In this document: piece by piece, positions 1 to 7,624 of the stretch
How the letters are laid out: each line of letters begins with the position of its first letter
Numbering within the stretch: the first letter of the stretch is position 1
Assembly: GCF_002120225.1 (NCBI RefSeq)
Contig: NZ_LAPZ01000014.1
Span: 58,102-122,101 of the forward strand
DNA length: 64,000 nt
Direction: 5' to 3'
DNA from: Tenacibaculum holothuriorum
GTDB taxonomy: Bacteria > Bacteroidota > Bacteroidia > Flavobacteriales > Flavobacteriaceae
Made by a program: the position numbers and the translations under genes
Notes under the pieces: generated by a model
What the model was told of the DNA's origin: nothing
The model's input: the letters and a program-made list of their open reading frames with translations, nothing else
The model's database searches: none

Positions 1-200
1 TATTTGCCTTTATACACCATAAGAATAAGATACTTATAATAATAAGCTGTCTTTTTTATGGTATAATTATTGAGGTATTACAAGCTACGATAACCACTTA
101 TAGAACTGGAGACTATTACGATATTCTTGCAAATTCTACTGGAATTTTATTGGCTTACTTAATTTTTTGCTTTTTTAACAAAAAAAGTGAGTCCATATAA
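1..200 (+). CDS. VanZ family membrane protein, C-terminal part
   Basis: Only the last 66 or so codons are in the window, read from base 3 to the TAA at 198-200; the start lies upstream. The translation shows a transmembrane stretch (LIIISCLFYGIIIEVLQ), then TYRTGDYYDILANSTGILLA and a short lysine-rich tail. The E-x-x-Q, R-x-x-x-x-x-D and D-x-x-A-N-x-x-G pattern is typical of the VanZ-like family, small integral membrane proteins of poorly known function. The glycopeptide-resistance name is historical, so no resistance role is implied. It sits just upstream of the TonB genes on the same strand. The family call is from memory of the motif. Confidence 0.7.
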   Translation, partial: FAFIHHKNKILIIISCLFYGIIIEVLQATITTYRTGDYYDILANSTGILLAYLIFCFFNKKSESI

Positions 201-263
201 CATTTTAGCTTGTAAAAGTTGAAATAAATTAGTTAAATTAGCAACCTATTAAAAACTCTTAGG

Positions 264-986
264 ATGGAAATTAAGAAAAATCCAAAATCAAACTTAGAAA
301 ATTACAGCAAGTTGTTTATGCAACTAGGTTTGGTTTTAGCATTGTTTGTAACATACATTGCAATTGAAAACAAAACATACGATAAAGAGTATGGTGATTT
401 AGGATCGGCTGATATGGCTTCGAATATTGAAGAAGAAACTATCGAGTTTCAACAACAACCAGAGCCACCAAAACCTAAAACTCCACCACCACCAGCACCA
501 GAAAAAATCGAAGTAGTAGAAGATGAGAAAGAGGTAGAAGAAACTGTAATTGAATCTACTGAAACTGATGAATCTGAAGCTGTAGAAGTTGATGAGGTAG
601 AAGAAGTAGAAGAAGAGGAAGAAGTAGTAGAAGATGTACCTTTTGCTATTATTGAAGAAGTGCCAGTATTCCCAGGATGTAAAGGAACTAAAGCCCAAAA
701 GAAAGCATGTTTAAATAAAAAAATGCAAAAGCACGTTCAACGTTATTTTGATGCTGAATTAGCAAATGAGTTAGGATTAGCTCCTGGTAGAAAAAGAATT
801 TATTTACAATTTAAGATTGATAAAGACGGTTCTATTACGCAAATTAATGCAAGAGCACCTCACCCAAGATTAAAGAAAGAAGCAATGCGTATTGCTAAAA
901 AATTACCTAAGATGAAACCAGGTAGACAAAGAGGAAAAGCTGTAAGAGTAGGTTATACACTACCAATTACATTTAATGTAGAATAG
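264..986 (+). CDS. TonB-like energy transducer, copy 1
   Basis: This 240-residue protein should couple the inner-membrane proton-motive force to TonB-dependent receptors in the outer membrane. It has a short cytoplasmic N-terminus and one transmembrane anchor near residues 18-36. A periplasmic linker follows with a proline run (PEPPKPKTPPPPAPEK, about 68-83) and then a very acidic Glu/Val repeat (about 84-127). The C-terminal TonB domain begins at VPVFPGC and ends in the typical YTLPITFNVE strand. Two cysteines in the PGCKG...ACLNKK segment are shared with copy 2. The ATG at 264 is the first usable start. A terminator follows at 1010-1038, so it is probably transcribed apart from copy 2. Its partner receptors may include those at 18594 and 43376. 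Confidence 0.9.
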   Translation: MEIKKNPKSNLENYSKLFMQLGLVLALFVTYIAIENKTYDKEYGDLGSADMASNIEEETIEFQQQPEPPKPKTPPPPAPEKIEVVEDEKEVEETVIESTETDESEAVEVDEVEEVEEEEEVVEDVPFAIIEEVPVFPGCKGTKAQKKACLNKKMQKHVQRYFDAELANELGLAPGRKRIYLQFKIDKDGSITQINARAPHPRLKKEAMRIAKKLPKMKPGRQRGKAVRVGYTLPITFNVE

Positions 987-1009
987 TTTTTAACTTTATA
1001 TAAATTTTT

Positions 1010-1038
1010 AAAAGCATCGATTTATCGATGCTTTTTTT
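1010..1038 (+). terminator. Rho-independent terminator after tonB copy 1
   Basis: Stem AAAGCATCGA / TCGATGCTTT with a short TTTA loop is followed directly by a run of T. It lies between the two TonB genes on the plus strand. Confidence 0.85.
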
Positions 1039-1090
1039 ATTGGCACGTTTCTTGATTTTAACAAAGCATTAACATTTAAAATTTAATACT

Positions 1091-1840
1091 ATGAAACAGC
1101 AAAAAAAGTCACCAAGAAAACAGCTAGAAAAATTTTCTAACATCTTTATGCAACTAGGCTTAGTAATTACCTTATTCATCGTGCTAATTACACTTGAGCA
1201 TAAGTCTGAAGTTGTTGCAATTAAAATTACAGATATTTCTAAAGCAAATGAAACTATTTATAACTTAGATGATAAACCAAAGATTTTTATAAAAGAAGTA
1301 GAGAAAAGAACAAAGCCCAAGCCTAAAAAAAGAAAACCAGTTTCCAATTTTTCTGAAATAGATAAAAGGGATGACGATAAAGAAACGGTAGAAACAGTAA
1401 TCGATAAAGATGACGAAGATGTAATTGATATAGATGTAATCGACGAAATTCCAGAAGGAGATATTATTGAAGATGATGATGAACCTAAACTGTTCGTGAA
1501 CCTTCAAAATGTGCCTGTGTTTAAAGGGTGTGAAAATTTATCTGAGGATGCTACAAAACAATGTTTCGAAAAGAAAATGATGAAACATGTTCAACGAAAC
1601 TTTAATTCTGATTTAGCGCAAGAAATTGGATTAAGATCAGGAAAGCATAGAATCTTTACCCAGTTTGTTATTGATAAAAAAGGAGAAGTGGTAAATATTA
1701 AAGTGAGTGCTACAAGTCCAAAATTAAAGAAAGAAGCTGAAAGAGTAGTAAATAAAATTCCGAAGTTTACTCCAGGAAAACAAAATAACAAACCAGTAAA
1801 AGTTAAATATACATTACCTATAACCTTTATGGTAAATTAA
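1091..1840 (+). CDS. TonB-like energy transducer, copy 2
   Basis: A 249-residue paralogue of the upstream gene. Both start with a basic stretch, then FMQLGLV and a single membrane anchor (about 19-37). In this copy the linker is rich in lysine and aspartate (TKPKPKKRKP, then DKDDEDVIDIDVIDEIPEGD) rather than proline. The C-terminal domain starts at NVPVFKGCE and ends YTLPITFMVN, keeping the two-cysteine arrangement. Tandem duplicated transducers with diverged linkers may serve different receptors or Exb motors; that is inference. It is closed by a terminator at 1848-1876. No exbB/exbD genes are in the window. Confidence 0.9.
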   Translation: MKQQKKSPRKQLEKFSNIFMQLGLVITLFIVLITLEHKSEVVAIKITDISKANETIYNLDDKPKIFIKEVEKRTKPKPKKRKPVSNFSEIDKRDDDKETVETVIDKDDEDVIDIDVIDEIPEGDIIEDDDEPKLFVNLQNVPVFKGCENLSEDATKQCFEKKMMKHVQRNFNSDLAQEIGLRSGKHRIFTQFVIDKKGEVVNIKVSATSPKLKKEAERVVNKIPKFTPGKQNNKPVKVKYTLPITFMVN

Positions 1841-1847
1841 AGAATAA

Positions 1848-1876
1848 GCTCAGTCAATTACGACTGAGTTTTTTAT
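1848..1876 (+). terminator. Rho-independent terminator after tonB copy 2
   Basis: Stem GCTCAGTC / GACTGAGT with a six-base loop is followed by TTTTTTATTTTT. It ends only about 10 bases before the next start codon at 1887. Confidence 0.85.
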
Positions 1877-1886
1877 TTTTGTTTCA

Positions 1887-2474
1887 ATGAGTACAGATAA
1901 AGAATATTTTGCACACGAAACAGCTGTAATAGACGAAGGCTGTATTATAAAAAAAGGAACCAAAATATGGCACTTTAGTCATATAATGTCTAATTGTGAA
2001 GTTGGAGAAAACTGTAATATTGGTCAAAATGTGGTTATTTCTCCCCAAGTAGTTTTAGGTAATAATGTTAAAGTACAAAACAATGTTTCCATATATACTG
2101 GAGTCTTGTGTGAAGACGATGTGTTTTTAGGACCATCTATGGTTTTTACGAATGTTATCAACCCAAGAAGTGCTATTCAACGTAAAAACGAATACAAACA
2201 AACTCTAGTTAAAAAAGGAGCTAGTATTGGGGCTAATGCAACTATTGTATGTGGTAATGATATAGGTGCATATGCTTTTGTTGGAGCTGGAGCGGTGGTG
2301 ACTAAAGAAGTACTTCCTTATGCCTTAGTTGTAGGAAACCCGTCTAAACAAATAGGTTGGGTTAGTGAATACGGACATAGATTGGAGTTTGATGAAGTAG
2401 GAAAAGCCATTTGTAAAGAGAGCAAACAAGTTTATAAATTTGAAGAAGGCATAGTTAAGAAGGTTAGTGAATAG
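1887..2474 (+). CDS. WbpD/WlbB-like sugar N-acetyltransferase
   Basis: This 195-residue protein is built from hexapeptide repeats that form a left-handed beta-helix (about residues 10-150), as in acetyl-CoA dependent acyltransferases. It closely resembles WbpD/WlbB enzymes, which N-acetylate the 3-amino group of a UDP-diamino-glucuronate: HFSHIM near residue 30, NNVSIY, GPSMVFTNVINPRS, KKGASIGANATIVCG, and a C-terminal GNPSKQIGWVSEYG. These are used for O-antigen and other surface sugars. The rest of the pathway (WbpA, WbpB, WbpE, WbpI) is not in the window, so the gene is isolated from its expected partners. Substrate identity is inferred from motif similarity only. Confidence 0.8.
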   Translation: MSTDKEYFAHETAVIDEGCIIKKGTKIWHFSHIMSNCEVGENCNIGQNVVISPQVVLGNNVKVQNNVSIYTGVLCEDDVFLGPSMVFTNVINPRSAIQRKNEYKQTLVKKGASIGANATIVCGNDIGAYAFVGAGAVVTKEVLPYALVVGNPSKQIGWVSEYGHRLEFDEVGKAICKESKQVYKFEEGIVKKVSE

Positions 2475-2514
2475 TGAAATTTTAACTTTTCATAATATTT
2501 TCTTAATCTTTTTG

Positions 2515-2542
2515 TTGAAAAAGAAAAATATGTTTATATTTG
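2515..2542 (+). promoter_or_regulatory. Bacteroidota-type promoter for a candidate small RNA
   Basis: TTG at 2515-2517 and TATATTTG at 2535-2542 are separated by 17 bases. This fits the Flavobacterium consensus TTG-N17..23-TAnnTTTG. The next plus-strand gene is thousands of bases away, so the promoter most likely serves the short terminator-ended unit just downstream. Confidence 0.65.
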
Positions 2543-2546
2543 AGTC

Positions 2547-2619
2547 GTGGTTGAAAAACCACTTTCTTTTTCTTTTTCATAGCAATTTTTCCCACTCAAT
2601 TTTTTGAGTGGGTTTTTTT
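2547..2619 (+). ncRNA. Candidate small RNA, two hairpins with terminator
   Basis: After the promoter comes a GTGGTT-GAAA-AACCAC hairpin (2547-2562) closed by a GNRA tetraloop. A pyrimidine-rich single-stranded linker follows (2563-2590). The unit ends with a strong terminator: stem CCCACTCAA / TTGAGTGGG at 2591-2612 plus seven T. The expected transcript is about 70-75 nt and has no useful ORF. It lies in the gap between the acetyltransferase (plus) and the HAD phosphatase (minus). The function is unknown. It could instead be a decayed attenuator, but there is no downstream gene on this strand. Confidence 0.55.
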
Positions 2620-2686
2620 ATATCTTTTCTTTTAGGAAAAATTCAATATTTTCATGCATATAACAAGAGTTACGTTATATGAATAA

Positions 2687-3505
2687 TTAACTGTTTTCTT
2701 TAGCTTTAATTACCTTTTCTAAAATATATTCAACGCCATTTTCATCGTTTGTTTTAGTAGAAAAACGTGCTGTTTCTTTTACATTAGGATGTGCGTTTTC
2801 CATAGCAAAACTAAAATATGCTTTTTGAAGCATTTCTAAGTCATTATTATAATCACCAAAAGCCATGGTCCCTTCTATAGTAACTCCTAGCCTTTTTTGT
2901 AGTTTTTCTAACGCATTTCCTTTGTTAGTTTTTATACTAGAAATGTCTAGCCAATGTTGTCCAGATATTTTCAATAAAATATCCTTATGATTATGTAATT
3001 CTTTAATAAAAGGAAGAATATATGTTTCTGAGCTTTCCATATGCCTTACTGCAATTTTAAAAACTTCTACATTTTCTAGTTTTGTTAAGTCTTCAACAAT
3101 TTCATATTGTGTGTAATACTGTTTAAAGAAAGCAATAAATTCTTCATTTTTAGTATCAATATATGCTTTGTCTTTAGCGCATAGAACGATTAAAACATTT
3201 TCTACTTTTCTTAAAACAGGAAGTATCTCTTTAACATATTTAAAATCTAAGGATTCTGTGTCTAAAAGTTGATCTCTAAACTGAGTTATTCCTCCGTTTT
3301 CAGCAATAATATGAATGTCATCTTTTATAGCTTGAAGCTTATGAACCATGCTATGATATTGACGCCCACTAGCGGCAACAAAATGTATATTATTTGCTTT
3401 TAACTTTGGAAAAAGATTCCAAAACTCATCGCTCACATTATGGTTAGAATCTAATAAAGTTCCATCCATATCTGTCACTACCATTTTTACTTTAGAAAAA
3501 TCCAT
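2687..3505 (-). CDS. Cof-type HAD family phosphatase
   Basis: A 272-residue HAD hydrolase, probably a cytosolic sugar-phosphate or nucleotide phosphatase. Motif I is VVTDMDGTLL, with the nucleophile and acid Asp at residues 12 and 14. Motif II is the Ser of AASGRQ. The conserved lysine lies in KTNKGNAL and motif IV is FGDYNNDLEM. A large alpha/beta cap between motifs II and III (about residues 80-190) is the IIB cap of the Cof subfamily. The substrate cannot be read from sequence. It follows the glycosyltransferase train by about 60 bases on the same strand, so it may be co-transcribed. Confidence 0.88.
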   Translation of the reverse strand: MDFSKVKMVVTDMDGTLLDSNHNVSDEFWNLFPKLKANNIHFVAASGRQYHSMVHKLQAIKDDIHIIAENGGITQFRDQLLDTESLDFKYVKEILPVLRKVENVLIVLCAKDKAYIDTKNEEFIAFFKQYYTQYEIVEDLTKLENVEVFKIAVRHMESSETYILPFIKELHNHKDILLKISGQHWLDISSIKTNKGNALEKLQKRLGVTIEGTMAFGDYNNDLEMLQKAYFSFAMENAHPNVKETARFSTKTNDENGVEYILEKVIKAKENS

Positions 3506-3564
3506 AAAAGATATATTTAAGAAACAAAAATAAGCTTACTAAAAGATTATGGATTAAACGAATG

Positions 3565-4911
3565 TTAATCTTTTTTAGGTTGAAGAAGTTCATATCCTAG
3601 AAAACAATACACAATTAAATATTCTAAAGCTACAAACCATAAGTTTTCTTTCCAAGGAGTGTTTGCATAAGCTTGGTAGCTTAAAATAATTACCACACTC
3701 CAAATAACCGGAAATCTATATTTAGTAAAAACAGCTAATATTAATAAGGTTGCAATGTACCAAGGATGCATGGTGGTGGTTGTAAAATAATAAAAAGATA
3801 ATCCGAATAACATGGCTGTTATTAAATTCTTGAAAAGAATATTCTTTCTAAAAAATGTAAGTATTAAAAGAAAAATAATAGTCAATACAGGCATTACTTT
3901 TCCGATAACTGCTATTTCGTTATATCCTCTAAATAAATAGCCTATTTCTCTTGCTAAGTAGTAAAAACTAGCATTAAACTCAAAGTTTCTAAACCATAAA
4001 CCAACTGAGTTGGAATAATTGTCAATTAATGTAGAAGAAAAGAAAGGAAGAAATAATAAGATGACTGTACTGAGAACAATTATGTAAAAGCTAGTTAGTT
4101 GTAAAAAAACTTTTAAGAAGAGTTTTTTATCTCGTTTAACAAACCACTGAAAAAACAGTGGTAAAAACAGCAACGGAATTAATTTTACAGAAACAGAACA
4201 CGCTAATAAAATAGCAGCAAAAATCCATTTTCGTTGATGTAGTAGATACAAAGACCATACTAAGAAAAACAACATTACAGGTTCAAAATGTAAATTCCCA
4301 GTTAATTCAATAATCACAAACGGATTTAGAATGTATAAGAAAATGTTCTGTACGGGTAATTGTAATTTTTCTAATAGTTTTTTTCCAAAGTAAAGAATAC
4401 CAATGTCTGCAAGAATAATTAGAGTTCTCATTACAACAACACTTCCTAAAATACTCTTATTAGCAAATAGAGCAGCGATTAAAAAACATAATTGATTTAT
4501 AGGCGGATAATTGGTATAATGACTACCATTCATTTCACCCATTCCGTTATATAATTCGACTGCTTGATTTACTGGATAGTTTCGTTGTTCAATAAATGTT
4601 TCAGGTAAAGATAAGTATGGATTGAATCCTTCAAAAATCATTCTTCCGTCCCAGATAAAACGATAAAAGTCTTGTGATAAATTCGGAATAGAGAACAGAA
4701 AAACTAATCTAAACAGTAAAGATATTCCTGCTAAAAAACTAAAGTTATCTTGATTGTTTTTCCATAGAAAATAGGCACATGTAAATATAGAAAACCATAA
4801 AAAAACCAGTTGACTAAAGTTTGTGCGTACTAAGAAATAACCAATAAAAAAGTACAATAAAATACTAACAAAAACTAAAAGTAGATTGCTGTATTTTTTC
4901 AAAAAGGCCAT
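3565..4911 (-). CDS. GT-C type membrane glycosyltransferase (GT87/mannosyltransferase-like)
   Basis: A 448-residue, very hydrophobic protein with about 11 transmembrane helices. After the second helix comes an extracytoplasmic loop with SQDFYRFIWDGRMIFEG, whose acidic and aromatic residues resemble the first loop of GT-C enzymes that use polyprenyl-phosphate sugars. Bacteroidota homologues are commonly labelled mannosyltransferase. Its ATG overlaps the TAA of the upstream GT2 gene by one base (TAATG), which implies translational coupling. Together with the small GT2 (a polyprenyl-phosphate sugar synthase type) it could consume the lipid-linked sugar outside the membrane; that is inference. 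Confidence 0.75.
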   Translation of the reverse strand: MAFLKKYSNLLLVFVSILLYFFIGYFLVRTNFSQLVFLWFSIFTCAYFLWKNNQDNFSFLAGISLLFRLVFLFSIPNLSQDFYRFIWDGRMIFEGFNPYLSLPETFIEQRNYPVNQAVELYNGMGEMNGSHYTNYPPINQLCFLIAALFANKSILGSVVVMRTLIILADIGILYFGKKLLEKLQLPVQNIFLYILNPFVIIELTGNLHFEPVMLFFLVWSLYLLHQRKWIFAAILLACSVSVKLIPLLFLPLFFQWFVKRDKKLFLKVFLQLTSFYIIVLSTVILLFLPFFSSTLIDNYSNSVGLWFRNFEFNASFYYLAREIGYLFRGYNEIAVIGKVMPVLTIIFLLILTFFRKNILFKNLITAMLFGLSFYYFTTTTMHPWYIATLLILAVFTKYRFPVIWSVVIILSYQAYANTPWKENLWFVALEYLIVYCFLGYELLQPKKD

Positions 4912-6401
4912 TAAGCTTTTGAGAATATTGATTTATAAAACACGTATCCAAAACCAATAAATAACATGAAGTGAAATGGGAATAAACCAAAATCTCCACC
5001 TTGATCTCCAACAATAAAAGCACTGTACATTCCGAAAGCAAAATACAAGGCTAAAAGTCCTTCAATAATAACATTTAAAGAAGGTTTCTTTTTAATGTAT
5101 TTGTTGTTTTTCCAACTATCTGTAAGCGATTTTATATTGAATTTTGGTGTACGAACAAATTCACTTTTTTTACCAATATGACCTTCTAAAACAGCAATTG
5201 TATTGTGTAAAGAGAAGCCCATGGCAATAGAGAAAAAAGAGAAAAATGCTCCAATATATTTTAGGAAATTTAAAAAGCCACCTCCGTAAGTTCGTTTGTA
5301 CATAAACCAATAGCAAACAAAGAAAATAAGCGTACTAATCACGAAAAAACTCATTACCAAAAAGTACATTTTTAAATGAGTGTATTCGTTCTTAATATAC
5401 AGCATTGGGATACTTAAAATAGCAACTAAGAAAATACAGGTAAACATAGAGCTGTTCAATAGGTGTAAAACTCCGTGTACTTTTGTTTTAAACGAAATGT
5501 TTTTACTTGAAATAATTCGTTTTAACATTTTTTGAAAGTTCTCAGCTCCACCTTTATTCCAACGAAATTGTTGAGAACGAGCAGCACTAATAATTACAGG
5601 CAATTCAGCAGGAGTTACTACATTTTCTAAGTACTTAAACTTCCACTTTTTTAATTGTGCTCTGTAGCTTAAATCTAAATCTTCAGTTAAAGTATCTCCT
5701 TCCCAGTTACCAGCATCGTAAATACATTCTTTACGCCAAATACCCGCAGTACCGTTAAAGTTAATGAAATGACCTTGGCTATTTCGTCCTACTTGCTCTA
5801 AAGTAAAATGGGCATCTAAAGCAAAAGCTTGAATTTTAGTTAAGGTTGAATAATTTCTATTAATGTGTCCCCAACGAGTTTGAACAACTCCAATTTCTGA
5901 GTTTTTAAAGTAAGGAACTGTTCTTTCTAACCAATCTTCTTGCGGTAAAAAGTCGGCATCGAAAATGGCAATAAATTCACCTTTGGCAATTTTTAATCCT
6001 TCTTTTAAAGCACCAGCCTTAAAACCAACTCTATTTTCACGTCTTATATGTTGAATATCTAAGCCTGTTTTTTGAAGTTCTTCAATATGTTTTGCTGTGG
6101 CTATAACAGATTCGTCGGTAGAATCGTCTAAAACTTGAATTTCTAACTTTTCTCTTGGGTATTTTATTTTGGCGATGTTGTTTAACAATCGCTCCATAAC
6201 ATAAAGTTCATTAAATACAGGAAGTTGAATCGTTACATAAGGAACTTCATCTGGATTCGTTAAATCGAATTTAGGAGAATCATCTTTTATTTTACGAGCT
6301 TTTAAGTAGTTAAACAGTAGGTTTAACTGTGCTAAAGCATACATGAAAATTAATATTAATGATACTGAATAAATGGTGATGATAATGTATTCTAAAACCA
6401 T
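4911..6401 (-). CDS. Processive family 2 glycosyltransferase, cellulose synthase-like
   Basis: A 496-residue membrane glycosyltransferase. The first helix (about 5-27) precedes a cytosolic GT2 domain with all active-site signatures: DD at 92-93, DAD at 148-150, TED at 239-241 and QxxRW at 277-281. Several transmembrane helices follow (about 310-405 and 440-490). The QxxRW motif is typical of processive or large-lipid GT2 enzymes (cellulose, hyaluronan, glucomannan synthases). There is no PilZ domain and no BcsB-like partner, so cellulose itself is unlikely. TAATG junctions on both sides place it in a tightly coupled operon that probably builds a glycolipid or exopolysaccharide. Confidence 0.85.
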   Translation of the reverse strand: MVLEYIIITIYSVSLILIFMYALAQLNLLFNYLKARKIKDDSPKFDLTNPDEVPYVTIQLPVFNELYVMERLLNNIAKIKYPREKLEIQVLDDSTDESVIATAKHIEELQKTGLDIQHIRRENRVGFKAGALKEGLKIAKGEFIAIFDADFLPQEDWLERTVPYFKNSEIGVVQTRWGHINRNYSTLTKIQAFALDAHFTLEQVGRNSQGHFINFNGTAGIWRKECIYDAGNWEGDTLTEDLDLSYRAQLKKWKFKYLENVVTPAELPVIISAARSQQFRWNKGGAENFQKMLKRIISSKNISFKTKVHGVLHLLNSSMFTCIFLVAILSIPMLYIKNEYTHLKMYFLVMSFFVISTLIFFVCYWFMYKRTYGGGFLNFLKYIGAFFSFFSIAMGFSLHNTIAVLEGHIGKKSEFVRTPKFNIKSLTDSWKNNKYIKKKPSLNVIIEGLLALYFAFGMYSAFIVGDQGGDFGLFPFHFMLFIGFGYVFYKSIFSKA

Positions 6402-7093
6402 TATTTAAAACTGTATTTAAAGATCCAACCTAAAATTTTAACGCCCGCTAATATACTACCTTTTACGGTTCCTGAAACTTTTGAAACTCCAATTCTGTTT
6501 CTGTATTTTACAGGAATTTCTACATATGATAACTTTTGTTTTAATGCTTTTAATTGCATTTCAACAGTCCAACCATAAGTTTTATCTTCCATATTTAAAG
6601 CTAATAATTTATCATATTTAATAGCTCTAAACGGACCTAAATCGGTAAACTTAGCTCCAAAAAATAATTTCATTAAAAAGGTAGCTAACCAATTTCCGAA
6701 AATTTGTTGCGGAGTCATAGAACCTTGTTCACGTAGTCGTTGTACACGTGCTCCAATTACAAAATCTAGATTATCATTTATAATCGGATTTACAATTTCA
6801 GTTAATTGTTCAGGATAATCAGAATAATCTCCATCTAAGAATACAATAATATCTGGTTTGGTTTCTTGTTTAGCTACATAATCCATTCCTTTTAAACAAG
6901 CATATCCATAACCTCTTCTGTTTTCTTTTAAAACAGTTGCTCCTGCATTTTTTGCATTTTCTTCCGTGTTGTCGGTAGAATTGTTACTAACAACGATTAC
7001 TTCATTTACAATAGACGGGATGTCGTTAATAACATTTGCTATTGAGTCTTCTTCATTATAAGCAGGTATAATAACCTTAATAATTGGCTTCAT
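6401..7093 (-). CDS. Family 2 glycosyltransferase, DPM1/polyprenyl-phosphate type
   Basis: A 230-residue soluble GT-A enzyme. It has the IPAYNEEDSI start motif, SNNSTDNT near 37-44 and the metal-binding DGD near 87-89. GWTVEMQLKA and a basic C-terminus end it, and no large membrane domain is present. The short form resembles dolichol/undecaprenyl-phosphate sugar synthases and bacterial glucosyl-glycerate-type GT2s. It is the first glycosyltransferase of the coupled set: its start overlaps the YwqK-like gene's stop and its stop overlaps the CesA-like gene's start (TAATG each). The donor sugar is unknown. Confidence 0.85.
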   Translation of the reverse strand: MKPIIKVIIPAYNEEDSIANVINDIPSIVNEVIVVSNNSTDNTEENAKNAGATVLKENRRGYGYACLKGMDYVAKQETKPDIIVFLDGDYSDYPEQLTEIVNPIINDNLDFVIGARVQRLREQGSMTPQQIFGNWLATFLMKLFFGAKFTDLGPFRAIKYDKLLALNMEDKTYGWTVEMQLKALKQKLSYVEIPVKYRNRIGVSKVSGTVKGSILAGVKILGWIFKYSFK

Positions 7094-7566
7094 TATCTTA
7101 AATCCTTCAAACTATTTTCCTTTCTAAAAGAGGAAAAATCTGTCCATTCGTTTATCTTTTTTCCGTTTTTAAACTTAACGGCTTTGATGAGTTTTTGCTT
7201 CTTGTACAGCAAGCAATACCCATTTTTTTGATTGTCTTTTAATTGGCATTTGTGGTTTACATTTCCGTCATTGTCATAATACAACCACCATTTGTTTTGT
7301 TTACCTTTTACAAAATGCCCTTCTTTTTCTTTTGATGCATCGTTGCGGTAAAAGTACCAATATTTTGTAGGAAGATTGTTTTTATAATGCCCTTCTTTTT
7401 TAACAAGTCCGTTTTCATGATAAAACTTCCAATAGTTAACTTTTTGATCGTTTTTTAGCCAACCTTCTTCTTTTAGATTTCCGTTTGAAAAATAAGATTT
7501 ATGATATTTTTTTTGTGAAAAAAGTGAAGTAGAAAACCCTAATGATATTACGAAAATTAATATCAT
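7093..7566 (-). CDS. YwqK/MORN-like repeat protein, secreted
   Basis: A repeat protein of 157 residues from the preferred ATG at 7564-7566, with a signal peptide (MILIFVISLGFSTSLFSQ). About five copies of a 20-22-residue unit follow, of the kind W-x-F/Y-Y-x-N-G-x-x-K-x-E-G. This is the MORN_2 / YwqK fold, often loosely called antitoxin; there is no toxin gene here. The reading frame stays open upstream to an ATG at 7635, but that extension encodes KKPIPTPSLWEGN from an intergenic palindrome (7591-7609) and lacks signal-peptide character, so the internal start is chosen. It heads the coupled glycosyltransferase genes. Its function is unknown. Confidence 0.75.
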   Translation of the reverse strand: MILIFVISLGFSTSLFSQKKYHKSYFSNGNLKEEGWLKNDQKVNYWKFYHENGLVKKEGHYKNNLPTKYWYFYRNDASKEKEGHFVKGKQNKWWLYYDNDGNVNHKCQLKDNQKNGYCLLYKKQKLIKAVKFKNGKKINEWTDFSSFRKENSLKDLR

Positions 7567-7590
7567 GTAAAGTCGCAGAGTCACAAAATT

Positions 7591-7622
7591 CCCTTCCCAA
7601 AGGGAAGGGGTAGGGATGGGCT
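7591..7622. repeat. Short GC-rich intergenic palindrome (REP-like)
   Basis: CCCTTCCC (7591-7598) and GGGAAGGG (7602-7609) form a stem around AAA, followed by a GGGGTAGGGATGGGC tail. The GC-rich character is unlike the surroundings. This type of element recurs between genes in many Flavobacteriia and is often mistranslated as PTPSLxEGN-like N-termini. Only this copy is in the window. Confidence 0.55.
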
Positions 7623-7624
7623 TC

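Noticed and set aside
399..698. 99-residue minus-strand ORF rich in Phe/Tyr/Trp
   Set aside because: It is the reverse of the Glu/Pro-rich linker of the first TonB gene; no signal of its own.
7093..7566. Toxin-antitoxin system suggested by the YwqK antitoxin label
   Set aside because: No toxin-like gene is adjacent; the protein is secreted and built of MORN-type repeats.
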